The notes under the pieces were generated by a model, which saw nothing but the letters and a program-made list of their open reading frames with translations, was not told the origin of the DNA and ran no database searches. Position numbers and translations under genes: made by a program. Below, in pieces: positions 1-8,357 of a stretch of 16,211 nt of DNA. Origin of the DNA: Gloeopeniophorella convolvens (lineage: Eukaryota; Basidiomycota; Agaricomycetes; Russulales); assembly GCA_022496205.1 (NCBI GenBank), contig WTXD01000227.1:1-16211 (forward strand), in the 5' to 3' direction. Numbering within the stretch: position 1 is the stretch's first letter; each line of letters opens with the position of its first letter.

Positions 1-183
1 CCAAAGTTCCATGTATCCGAGCCATAGCCTGGTACAGGCAGCACCTCGCGGACCCGGAAAGTGGGAGAGTGGATGGAAGGATAAATTATACACGACCTGG
101 CAGATGCCCCAGACGAGCAGGATGCAAGCGGCGGTCGCTGCGCTGAGCCACAGCGAAGGCATGGGGACGAGGACGTGGTCCAT
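1..183 (-). CDS. Cytochrome P450 (P450-A), N-terminal exon, cut by left window edge
   Basis: This is the first exon of a microsomal cytochrome P450 monooxygenase. Reading down from an ATG at 183, 61 codons stay open to the window edge. Residues about 8-33 form a hydrophobic ER membrane anchor. They are followed by the basic/proline hinge with FHPLSHFPGPRGAA (about residues 36-49), the usual P450 proline-rich motif. It aligns without gaps over all 61 residues with the start of P450-B (shared FHPL, FPGPRGAACTR and YMELW), so the two are tandem paralogues on the same strand. The alignment also supports this ATG. The heme and I-helix regions lie outside the window, so integrity cannot be judged. 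The type resembles the trichodiene-oxygenase/CYP58-like fungal P450s; that family assignment is inference. Confidence 0.85.
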   Translation of the reverse strand, partial: MDHVLVPMPSLWLSAATAACILLVWGICQVVYNLSFHPLSHFPGPRGAACTRLWLGYMELW

Positions 184-904
184 CTTCAACAACGAGTCCA
201 GCGTGTCATGCTTTAAACCCGATACCCTCCCAGCTTGCTCCCAGCGCGTTGCGGCCCGCCACAAAAATCTCAAATGAATGGAAGATCGGCCCCTGTGCGG
301 CATGGGAGTTGGCTCCGGATTCAAAACGGAAGGACGTACAGTCAAAGTGGAGAAAAAGTCGGACTCCGATCCTGCAAAAGGCAATCTCAAGAAGCAGTGT
401 TTCGACGACCTTCTTGGCAGCTTGCAACTTGGCGCCTGTACCTGTGCTAGAACATAGAGCGACAGCAGGCCGAATCATTGAAGTTTTTCGTATTGGCCAA
501 GGGCACGTATAAGTATATGTACATATTCATGTCACAGGCTCCAGGTCAGCATAGACAAGGAATGTGTGAAAGAAAAGCAACAGAAAAGCTCACTTTACCG
601 GAGGCGCCCGATAAGTTCAAATTAAGTAATACCCGTCGCTATCATGAGGCTGGCCAATGGTGCATGCGAACTATCATGCGGCCGACAGTGGACTGTCACG
701 ACGTCCACCGGCAGCTGTCCAACTTTTGTCCCCTTCTGGGGTCTCCTGAAGATGCGAATGACCATTGGCGAGTCTTTGAATCCACAACAATCATCGCTGT
801 GCTTCTCGGAATGCTCTTTCCGACGGGCGCTGAAGCGCTAAACATCGATTACCGTGCACATCGGAGAATACAAACAGGTAGAATGCAGCTGGCTCCAAGA
901 CTAA
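184..904. other. Intergenic between P450-A and P450-B
   Basis: About 0.7 kb between the start of P450-A and the 3' end of P450-B. It must hold the P450-A promoter (minus strand, just right of 183; only a weak TTTAAA at 212-217 was seen) and the P450-B 3' end. Short open frames here show no recognisable domain and no splice-linked continuation. I see no RNA gene or repeat. Confidence 0.5.
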
Positions 905-1012
905 TCATTCGGCGAGCGGCCTGCAGTACGCTCGCAGATGTTGATCTTTGAAGACGGGGATGAAATGTTCGGAGTACCTTAAATCTGCTGGTCTGTATAA
1001 TCGCGATCTCCG
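905..1012 (-). pseudogene. In-frame C-terminal extension of P450-B beyond a TGA
   Basis: Directly after TGA 1015-1013 the same frame stays open for 35 codons to TGA 907-905. The peptide contains RYSEHFIPVF followed by LRAYCRPL, which looks like the terminal beta-sheet segment that normally closes fungal P450s of this type. No plausible intron (40 nt or more, GT-AG, in phase) removes the first TGA; the candidates are only 28-36 nt. Either the gene carries a late nonsense mutation, or the protein really ends early, or there is a sequencing error. Confidence 0.55.
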
Positions 1013-2947
1013 TCAACCACGATTATCTGGTTCAAATGAGGAAGTCTCGTGCCTCTCAGCGTCTAGGCGCATGTCGAATCTTCGAAATAGGTATGCAAAG
1101 GCCAGATACAACTCGCAATATGCCAGACTGCACGGCACGCGGCGTCAGCGTCGAACATGGGAGTGCGGATATAGCTCATATCTGATGCTCACTTGATGCC
1201 GAGACAGCTGCGGGGGCCCTTTGAGAAGGATACCAACCAATATTCTAGGAACTTGGAGTCCGGCTGGAGCCAGCGATCTGGGACGAACTCGCGCGGCCGC
1301 GTGAAGATGTCCGCCGATAGCAGCACGAAGAGCGAGGATTGGCTCACGATTGCCTGCGGGATGCCTCCAAGTGAGTGATTTGCGCATAGATTTGCGCTGT
1401 GAGTACTAACGCCGCCCGGGACCATTATCCCTGATATTATTGCACCGGATGGAGGAGTGACTCGCGGGAGACCCGATGTGGATGCTGGTGCAAGGCGCAG
1501 GGTCTCTTTAATGACTGCCGTCTAAAAGCAGTCCAACCTTCCCTGAGTCACGTGCCCGAGGAACGAGGTGCATACCAGGAACGGGAGCTTCTCGAGCGTC
1601 TCATAGCTCGGAGGCTCGCTGAGTACGGGCCACGCCAAGTGTAGCTCGTCCACAAGCTGCTTCTTGACATCAAGGTTATGTAGAAGGTAGTAAGTGCCGA
1701 CCATGAGGGACACAGAGATAGTGTGCGACCCCGCGGAGAAAAGCACCTCGGCCTCGTGTTGTAGCTGCAGTGCTGATGGCGCCCCTCTGCCTTTATTCGC
1801 TTCCGGATTCAGAAGCTCGCGGTAGACGGTGCGGTGTGGTGCACTGTCCATGCAACTTGGATCTGCCAAGATGCTATCGATCTGGTCGCTGATTCCCTGT
1901 ATTGTACGTGATACTTTGAGCGTTGGCAATAAAGGTCATGGCAACGCACTCACTCTTTTGAAGATCACCACTGCTCGGGTGACGGGGGAAGCGCGCTCAA
2001 GGACCCAGTGCGGCACACTGCGGAGGAGCCTTACGAAGAATCGGGAGTATTTACGGAGAGTCCAGGTAGGCATTGCTGCACCAACTGCCTCGACAATCTC
2101 TCCGCGAAAGTCAGGAGCTGCGAGTTGGTTGAAAGAAGTAGCGAAGCAGAAGCTGGCGATCATATCGGCTGCGAAGCATTGGAAACCGCGGTACAGGTCA
2201 CTGGATATTCCTGGAAGCCATTCAACACTCGTCAATTGATCTGTGAAGCATGACCAACCAGCGTCATGCTGCGCTTTCAGGGCATCGCTTAGCACATCTA
2301 ACTGTAAGGCATTCTTCTGCAGCTTCTCATGATAGAACCGGCGATGCTCACCTTGCTTCGAACGAGATGCTGCAGCTCCGAGATCGCCTTCTTTGAGAAC
2401 ATGTTGCTGACTAGCGCTCGGTTGCGCTTCGAGGCTGCATAGTCCGTCTTGGTGAAGAACGACTCGTCCATGTCGAACGCGCCATATGTGCTATAGTCCT
2501 TGTCCCATTTGTTCTGTGCGTTGTATATCTCATGAAACGCGCCTGGGTTGGCGAAGTGTAGCTACGCGGCAAAGCCCATGCGCGTCAGCTTGAACTCCTA
2601 ACGCATGCCTATTGGGACCATTACCTCGTTGGGCCCGACCCGCACAACGTCACCTATGCAGATCGCGCGCGATGATCAGTACTCGAGAAAAAGCGCGCCG
2701 CAAACAGAAGCGCACCGTATTTCTCGTGAAGCTCTGCGCGCAGGTCGGAGAGACTGGCACCTTTCCAGAGCTCCATGTAGGCAAGCCACCATCTCGTACA
2801 CGCTGCGCCTCTCGGCCCAGGAAAGCGCGCAAGTGGATGGAAAAGCATATTGTACGTGGCCTTCAGGACGGCCTGCACGAGGAAGGCCCACACAATGACC
2901 GCCATGCTCAGCCAGGCAGATGGCAGCGGGAGAGCGAGTGGGTTCAT
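1013..2947 (-). CDS. Cytochrome P450 (P450-B), nine exons, possibly impaired
   Basis: This is a heme-thiolate monooxygenase anchored in the ER. Exons (descending): 2947-2716, 2653-2625, 2561-2352, 2301-2259, 2210-1954, 1896-1576, 1521-1411, 1353-1193, 1127-1013, giving 492 aa with all phases consistent. Start 2947 is chosen because it aligns with P450-A and lies about 45 nt below a TATA box; an upstream in-frame ATG at 2974 is too close to the TATA. Motifs: membrane anchor at 10-30, RFPGPRGAA at 41-49, I-helix AGSHT at 312-316, KETLR (ExxR) at 369-373, FVPDRW, and heme loop FSKGPRSCLG at 444-453 with Cys451. The I-helix acid is replaced by His315. The 48-nt intron 2258-2211 has a weak donor and keeps frame if retained. 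The reading ends at TGA 1015-1013, but P450-like sequence continues in the same frame to a TGA at 907-905. Closest type is CYP58/trichodiene-oxygenase-like; substrate unknown. Confidence 0.85.
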
Positions 2948-2990
2948 GGTATTGACAAGCTCGGCTCCTTGCAAAGGCTGTGCGTGAGGC

Positions 2991-3000
2991 TCTTATATGC
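2991..3000 (-). promoter_or_regulatory. TATA box of P450-B
   Basis: The minus strand reads GCATATAAGA here, about 45 nt upstream of the ATG at 2947. Transcription would be expected to begin about 30 nt downstream, near 2965, below the alternative ATG at 2974, which supports 2947 as the start. Confidence 0.5.
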
Positions 3001-3240
3001 GTGCGGCTAAATCCCACCTACAAGGTCGGGGTAGCCACCCGGGCGGAGAGTGCGGAAGCGCCGCTCCATGAGCTTGAGATCTTAAGATCTTGAGACTCCA
3101 ATTGTCTACCCGCCCAATGCAGATGGTATTCAAGTCACCGATCACGCGCCAGACGTAGAATGTCGATGAACCCGTGCGATGTCCGCCGCGCCCTGGAGGA
3201 AGCCCTAGACCGGGGGCTGCCTTCGCCCATCCATGGCCAA

Positions 3241-3281
3241 CTAAGGTAGGCGTCACCAGGAACCCACTAGGTTATGTAAGC
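3241..3281 (+). repeat. Left arm of the inverted repeat
   Basis: 41-nt arm starting CTAAGGTAGG and ending in GTTATGTAAGC, matching the complement of the right arm. Confidence 0.7.
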
Positions 3282-3795
3282 TCCGGCCCGGCGGCCCGGT
3301 CACGTGTTTCTGCCATTTTTTGCGTTGTCTTTCGGGGAGGGGTCAATGTAACATCTGAATACACATCAAAATGAGATTCCATGAAGCTATTAAGGATGAA
3401 ATGCCTCATACTATACTCTGGGGACAATGCCCAGTAGCTGTATACCATGTTGAGACCTCACAGGCTCAGATCAGGGGCAGGAGGGCCGACCGGTGTGGGA
3501 ATATCCTTCCCTTCTCGTCATTAAGCGCCCGATAAGCGCCTGCCATTACCAGACAAACTCGCAACAATTTTCCGGTCAAGTCCGCTGAGAAGGTCCCATT
3601 TTGCTCGTATATAGCAGAAAATGCAAGTACTGATAAAATACTTGTTTTGCTAATAACTACTCTGATACTGAGATTTTCCAAAAAAAAATCTGTTGAGGCT
3701 GCAGTGAATGGAGCACCCTAATGCCCCAACTGATCAGATTTGTGCTAGAGTTGAGTGTGTGGAAGGTATTTGGAGGACGAGGGCAAGGCAGGCGT

Positions 3796-3837
3796 GCTTA
3801 TATAACACTGGTGGGTTCCTGGTGACGCCTACCTTAG
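3796..3837 (-). repeat. Right arm of the inverted repeat
   Basis: Inverted copy of the left arm. On the plus strand it starts GCTTATATAAC and ends CTACCTTAG. The outer 27 nt match exactly; the inner part differs at a few positions. Confidence 0.7.
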
Positions 3838-3978
3838 ATGACACGATATGGCAGATGCCAGGAACGCTGCGCTATAGACGAAGATCGGCTTAACAGCGAC
3901 CTGCCCAAAATGACCAAAGGGATGACTAGAGATGACGTGCCGCCTGGCGAGTTCTCGGAACCCGCGGATTGGACAACC

Positions 3979-4143
3979 TCATTGTTCAGAATTTCCGTTC
4001 TCCGCGGCACGACGATTTTGGCAAGCTTGGGCAGTGAAAGGCGGATAGCGTGCGAAACCGTGCGGGCAGATAGGGGCTCGAGTAATGAAAGAAGCATCGA
4101 GGACTGCGGCATTAGAGCGAGTCCGAAATGAAGGGACGATGAC
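3979..4143 (-). pseudogene. Exon-like fragment 1 (paralogue of 5430-5525)
   Basis: On the minus strand a 3' splice acceptor (CTACAGCGCAG) is followed by an open frame of 54 codons to TGA 3981-3979. It contains SFRTRSNAAVLDASF. The same position in the second fragment gives SFRTHSSSAVIDASL, preceded by its own CAG acceptor at the identical offset. The differences between the two are largely at third codon positions, a coding signature. No full gene could be built around it and I do not recognise the family. It may be a relic of a duplicated gene or one exon of an unrecognised gene. Confidence 0.35.
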
Positions 4144-4704
4144 CTGCGCTGTAGGGTGAAAGTATAGGTCCTAGTAAGCATCCTATGTAACGAAGTGTTT
4201 TTGGGCAGGTGGGGCCCTGCAACGTTCAAGCGAACAGTCATCGGGATTGAAATGAGTGGTCAGTAATCCCCCTGACACGGCATACACAACCATGTGTACA
4301 AGATATAAGGTTTAATGAAGCACAAGGAGACCCTTGGCCTTTCACGGAGGTCAGCTAGGCAGCGCCAGCAAAGCCTTAATGATTCCGGACGCTCGCGGAA
4401 CACCTGTACCCTTTGAGGGGGTTGATAGAGAGGGGCTGACCGTGTATTTTGGGATGGGAGGATAAAGAAAAAAGGGTTGGGCCGGGTGCGCTATCTCGGC
4501 GGCAGGGGGAAGATCTGGCGCTCTGTGCAGGGCGAGAGGTTCTGCCGAACAGAAGGAGCGTGCAGATGTCGATGTCTTTCATGGAGTTGTGCTGCGGGCT
4601 CAGATCTAGCCCACGCGGTTATCGGCGTGAACTTGTGGACACGTCAACGAGAATCGTCAACGAGAATAGAGCAAAGTAGGATATTTTGACCCCGCAACCC
4701 GATG

Positions 4705-4757
4705 CACGGCGTACGCCGAGCGTACCGCGGCCCGCGGACCGAGACTGTGCGGTCCGC
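4705..4757. repeat. Cluster of GC-rich palindromes
   Basis: Contains GGCGTACGCC (4708-4717), CCGCGG, and an inverted repeat GCGGACC (4734-4740) / GGTCCGC (4751-4757) with a 10-nt loop. It lies in gene-free sequence, so it could be a regulatory or hairpin site, or chance in GC-rich DNA. Confidence 0.35.
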
Positions 4758-4803
4758 AAACCACAAGAGATTTTCCCACACCGTTGTCGTAGTCAACCAG
4801 TGA

Positions 4804-4822
4804 TTATTCTATTCTATTCTAT
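4804..4822 (+). repeat. Short (ATTCT)n microsatellite
   Basis: About three tandem ATTCT units. No function implied. Confidence 0.6.
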
Positions 4823-5429
4823 CATAATCATAGCCGCTGCGCCTATCTCCACGACAGCATAGAACGAGGGTATGTCCCATCTTCAATAATTGAAACACTG
4901 TGGGAGGATTGAGATCACGATCACATTCCATCTCCCGACTATGTATCTCAGAAACTCCACTGCAGAGGGAAGGTGCACTGTACACGTACAGTAAATTGAT
5001 CCCGTGCATTCTATGAATCGGTATCAGATTCATAACGGAGGTGGTGCGATCAAAGCAGAAAGAAGTTGGAGTGCTTTACTCTCATCTTGTACAACAATGG
5101 AAGCTAAAAAGCTGTTCTGAGCTGATCTTTTCCGAGACAGTTGGTGAGTACTGAGTAGTGTTGTCAGCTTGATCTTCCGCCTGTCCAGTCGAGATACACT
5201 GACCACGTAATAAGGCAAACGCGAGGAACGTTCCCCTGGACAGGAAGAAAAGAACGGCCTAAGAGCGACTCATCTGGAACGTCCAAAGTGGACGTACCAT
5301 CCGGGGTTCCATCCTGATCTGCGCACGAGTGTGCTTTACTTAATCATGTCGACAGCCGTATATCCCGTCCTTCGCAAACCGACGATCCCGACAGGTCAAG
5401 ACGGATTGCATGGGAACGGCCTTCAAGCT

Positions 5430-5525
5430 TCACGTAGCTTGCAGCTGCCGGAATGGCGCCCCAGCGTCAAGCGAAGCATCGATGACTGCGGAGCTGGAGT
5501 GTGTTCGGAATGAAGAGGCTATGTC
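5430..5525 (-). pseudogene. Exon-like fragment 2 (paralogue of 3979-4143)
   Basis: After the acceptor TATTTCAG on the minus strand, 31 codons are open to TGA 5432-5430, beginning DIASSFRTHSSSAVIDASL. About 45 nt (5473-5517) are roughly 78% identical to 4091-4135, with several synonymous differences. Similarity fades after this block. As with fragment 1, no complete gene can be assembled around it and the family is not recognised. Confidence 0.35.
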
Positions 5526-6680
5526 CTGAAATACTGGCAGGGCGAATTATTAACCCAGTGGATGGCAAACCACGGCACAGGTCGTGTGACGAGTCGCGGC
5601 AGACAGGAAGAACACCGAAACATACGGATCCACTGTATCCAGCTCGAGCGGAGCGCGCCCACGTCTACGACAGGGGCAGCTTCTCCGGATCCGTAGTGCC
5701 AGAGATTCGCAGAGAACATTCTGGCGTCGGGCAGAAGAGCCACCACAGAAGACTCCCAGAACCACCGGCGGCCAGACGCGTTCCATTGGACGCGTCGTCA
5801 GTGCTGGAGCGTTTTCCGAACATATGAGTAGACGAGAGCCGTGCTATATACCGCGCGCGGATATCGACATGGAGAGCTGAGCTGAAGTTGAGAGTGATTG
5901 GAGCGCGCGAGACGGCTGCATGCGAGAGATCTTCCCACGTATTTGATCTTATCTTGCTCATGCCAGGCGAGGTTGAGATCTTGAGATTAAGCTTATTTCC
6001 TCCGATGCCCTTCAAGCTTCACCGCGGTACGTTCCCGGCCTCGAGAACGTACCAATAGAGTTCGCTGTGCAGCATAGTCTCAGACATAGTAAAAACTATG
6101 CGCGAAGGCATCACCGTTCACCGATCTCGACAACGACCCTCCAGCCGCGGACTTGCCCCGCCTTTCCGGTGCTCTTCCGCGGGGCGCTGCTCGGGCTTCG
6201 CTGGTAACTTACTGTAACCGACTCTAGATCCGTACATCCGCATATCACCACCAACGGCAAGCACACTGCGCAGCTCACCCCAGCCCACCGACGGCGCCTC
6301 CCAAGCCCCGCGCCCAAAACCAATCAGCGCACAACGCGCGCGCGAACACGTCACGCACGCTTGCGCCCAATAACGACGACAACGCTGATCGCACCATCAA
6401 CAAAAACACACCATTCATTCACCGCACCACACTTGGCCGAACCCAAAAAATAAAACGAACAAATGCGCGGGCCGGTCACATACACGAGGGGAGGGCGCGG
6501 GGGAGGGCCGTACACACCAGGCCGGGCGGCGCTGCTTACTTAGTATGAGCAGTAGGGTAGTACAACACAACACGCGCAGCCGCGCCGTGCCGGCAACAAG
6601 AAAGTGTGAGGGGGGCGGGGGAGGAGGGGACGCAGACAAATTGTCACAGGGAGGGAGAGAAGCGCAACCCTCGGGCGCGC
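5526..6680. other. Gene-free stretch downstream of the mucin-like gene
   Basis: Short overlapping frames on both strands lack conserved motifs or linkable introns. The part from about 6110 to 6680 is GC-rich and must include the 3' UTR of the minus-strand gene ending at 6681. A minus-strand TATATA near 5845 could serve a short unrecognised transcript covering fragment 2. Nothing else is supportable. Confidence 0.4.
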
Positions 6681-8154
6681 TCAGAGCGCGTAGCCCGCGC
6701 CGGAGCCGACGCCCGCCGTGTTGGGCCCGTAGTACGAGTCCGTCGTGACGACGCCACCGTCGTACCCGCGGCCGGGCGCGGCGCGCGGGTAGCTCACGGG
6801 CGGCACGGGCGCGCGGCGCGGCGCGTTGGCGGGGTCCGCGTACGGGTGGCTTGCGGAGGACCCGCTGCGCGCGTGCTCGAGCTCGGGCTCGTCGTACGCG
6901 TACCCCCCGTACGCATCCGCATCCGCCTCCGTCTCGTTTGGCGGGTCCGCGAACACCGTGCCGGGCGGGTACTCGAGGCCGTAGTCGATGGGGCGGAAGA
7001 CGGTGCCTGGCGCAGGCTGCCCGTAGTGCACAGCGCGGTCCGGGTACGCGTCGGCCGGCGCGAGCGGCGCATTGAGGTCCGTCGCGCTCGCGCCGAGCCC
7101 GCCGTGGCCGAGCTCGAGCTCTGCGGTCTGTCGCGGGAGAGGTTCGTTGGCGTAGCTGTGCGTGGTGGGGCCGTGGGAAGGGGCCGGGCCGGCACCGGGC
7201 GCGGGGTACTTCTCGAAGAACTCGTCGGCTTCGCGGGCATCGCGCGCGGCGCGCTGGCGCTTGAGAACCATCACGACGCCCGCGATGAGGGCGCCGCCGC
7301 CGAGGATGCCGACGATACTGAAGGTGGCGCCGACCGCGGCCTTGTTCGCGAAGAAGCCCTTGTGTACGGCGCCGGCGGTCTCCGAGGCGAACACGGTGGT
7401 GGATGCGTCCGTGGGTGAGCCAGCAAAGTCGGTGTTCTGGGGGGTGTTGGCGACTAGGGGCGTGGTCTGCGCGGCCGGTGGTGGTGTGTAGAAGATGGGC
7501 GTGTTCGAGGCGATCGTGCTAAGGGAACGTAAGCACGTGCTCGACAAGGGACAGGCAACATGCGTACCTGGAGAGAGAAGACGAAGAAGACGTGCTGGAC
7601 GGGGAGGGAGACGACGACGTAGACGAAGAAATGGAAGACTGGGACGTGGTCGTTTGGGTATCTGAGGAAGACGACGAGGTGGCGGACGTGCTCTGGGAAG
7701 ACGAGCTCGAGTGCGTCTGGGCGGAGGACGGGCTCGACGACGGGGACGGGGACGACGATGGGGACGACGACGGAGATGGAGATGGCGACGACGAGTGAGA
7801 GGTAGGCGCTGCACTAGACGTTTTTGTGCTGGTGGGCGGGGGCGAGGGGGACGGGCTAGACACAGTCGAAGACGAGGTCGATGTCGCAGGGGGGCTCTCG
7901 GCAGCGGATCCAGTGCCAGTGCCAGTGCCGGTGCCGGTGCCGGAATCGTCGTCGTCGTCAGCCGCGCGAGCCTGGTGGAAAGCACGGCGGTGGATAGTAC
8001 CGCTGCGCTTTTGGAAGGAGAAGAGAGCGTCGCCGGGGGCGGGGGTATCTACGATGTTGGGGGTGCCATATACGACAGAAAAGGAGAGTGTGCACAGGAC
8101 GAGGAGTGAAATGATTGTGATGATGCGGGTCGCACTTGAGAATGAGCGACGCAT
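6681..8154 (-). CDS. Mucin-like single-pass membrane protein (surface sensor-like), two exons
   Basis: Exon 1 is 8154-7568 and exon 2 is 7518-6681, split by a 49-nt intron (GTACGC...CTTAG), giving 474 aa. Order of parts: signal peptide (about 1-30, hydrophobic IISLLVLCTLSFSVV); dibasic QKR (48-50), a possible Kex2 site; Asp run 66-70; Gly-Thr repeats just after; a Ser/Thr/Pro-rich stalk to about 195, expected to be heavily O-mannosylated; one transmembrane helix at about 256-281 (FSIVGILGGGALIAGVV) followed by KRQR; and a 190-residue Pro/Tyr/Gly-rich cytoplasmic tail. This architecture matches fungal Mid2/Wsc-type wall-stress sensors and SKG6/AXL2-like TM proteins, but no Cys-rich WSC domain is present. 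Function is inferred from architecture only. Codons are strongly GC-biased. It lies about 200 bp downstream of the amidohydrolase on the same strand. Confidence 0.82.
7905..7950 (+). repeat. In-frame GTGCCA/GTGCCG hexamer repeat
   Basis: About five tandem 6-nt units, encoding the Thr-Gly repeat of the mucin-like protein on the minus strand. Such in-frame hexamer repeats can change copy number without breaking the frame. Confidence 0.7.
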
Positions 8155-8357
8155 CGTTAGTTTATTTTACGATTTCCGAGAGCGTTGAGGGGGAGAGACG
8201 AGGGACTGCCACGGTGGACCGCGTTGACCGGTTGAGAGGAAGCGATCCGAGAAAGCGCAAGACTCACGCTCTCCGTGTGTGGTTCTGTTTGCCAAAAGCT
8301 TCGTTCCTGGCATAACTTCTACTTGCTCTACCAATGGAAGCTAGCAATACGGTCAAC
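8155..8357. promoter_or_regulatory. Compact promoter region of the mucin-like gene
   Basis: About 200 bp between two same-strand genes. On the minus strand a pyrimidine-rich tract (CCTCGTCTCTCCCCCTC) and TAAAATAAA precede the ATG at 8154, features common in fungal core promoters. The 3' end of the amidohydrolase also falls here. Confidence 0.4.

Larger units (their letters stand above)
3241..3837. repeat. 597-bp segment bounded by about 41-bp inverted repeats (possible MITE-like element)
   Basis: The left end begins CTAAGGTAGGCGTCACCAGG. The reverse complement of the right end (from 3837) is identical for the first 27 bases, then diverges with a few substitutions and a 1-nt indel up to about 41-42 nt. 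The repeats stop sharply at both outer ends. No clear target-site duplication is seen and no transposase is encoded inside; the interior is AT-richer with an A9 run near 3680. A non-autonomous DNA transposon is the simplest reading. Inverted duplication of a promoter fragment (the right arm contains TATATAA) is the alternative. Confidence 0.5.

Noticed and set aside
478..951. Plus-strand open frame (157 codons)
   Set aside because: No recognisable domain or membrane segment; overlaps the 3' end of P450-B on the other strand.
2302..2351. Apparent one-base frameshift in P450-B after the VRSK segment
   Set aside because: A 50-nt GT-AG intron (GTGAGC...TTACAG) joins the two frames in phase and gives the length expected of this P450 region.
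3077..3090. 14-bp perfect palindrome AGATCTTAAGATCT
   Set aside because: Too short and isolated to assign a role; plausible by chance.
3834..4241. Minus-strand frame of 135 codons across exon fragment 1
   Set aside because: It uses a different frame from the one conserved between the two fragments, so it is probably chance.
6606..7418. Long plus-strand open frame (270 codons)
   Set aside because: Arg/Ala/Gly-rich shadow of the GC-rich minus-strand mucin-like exon 2; no start context or motif.
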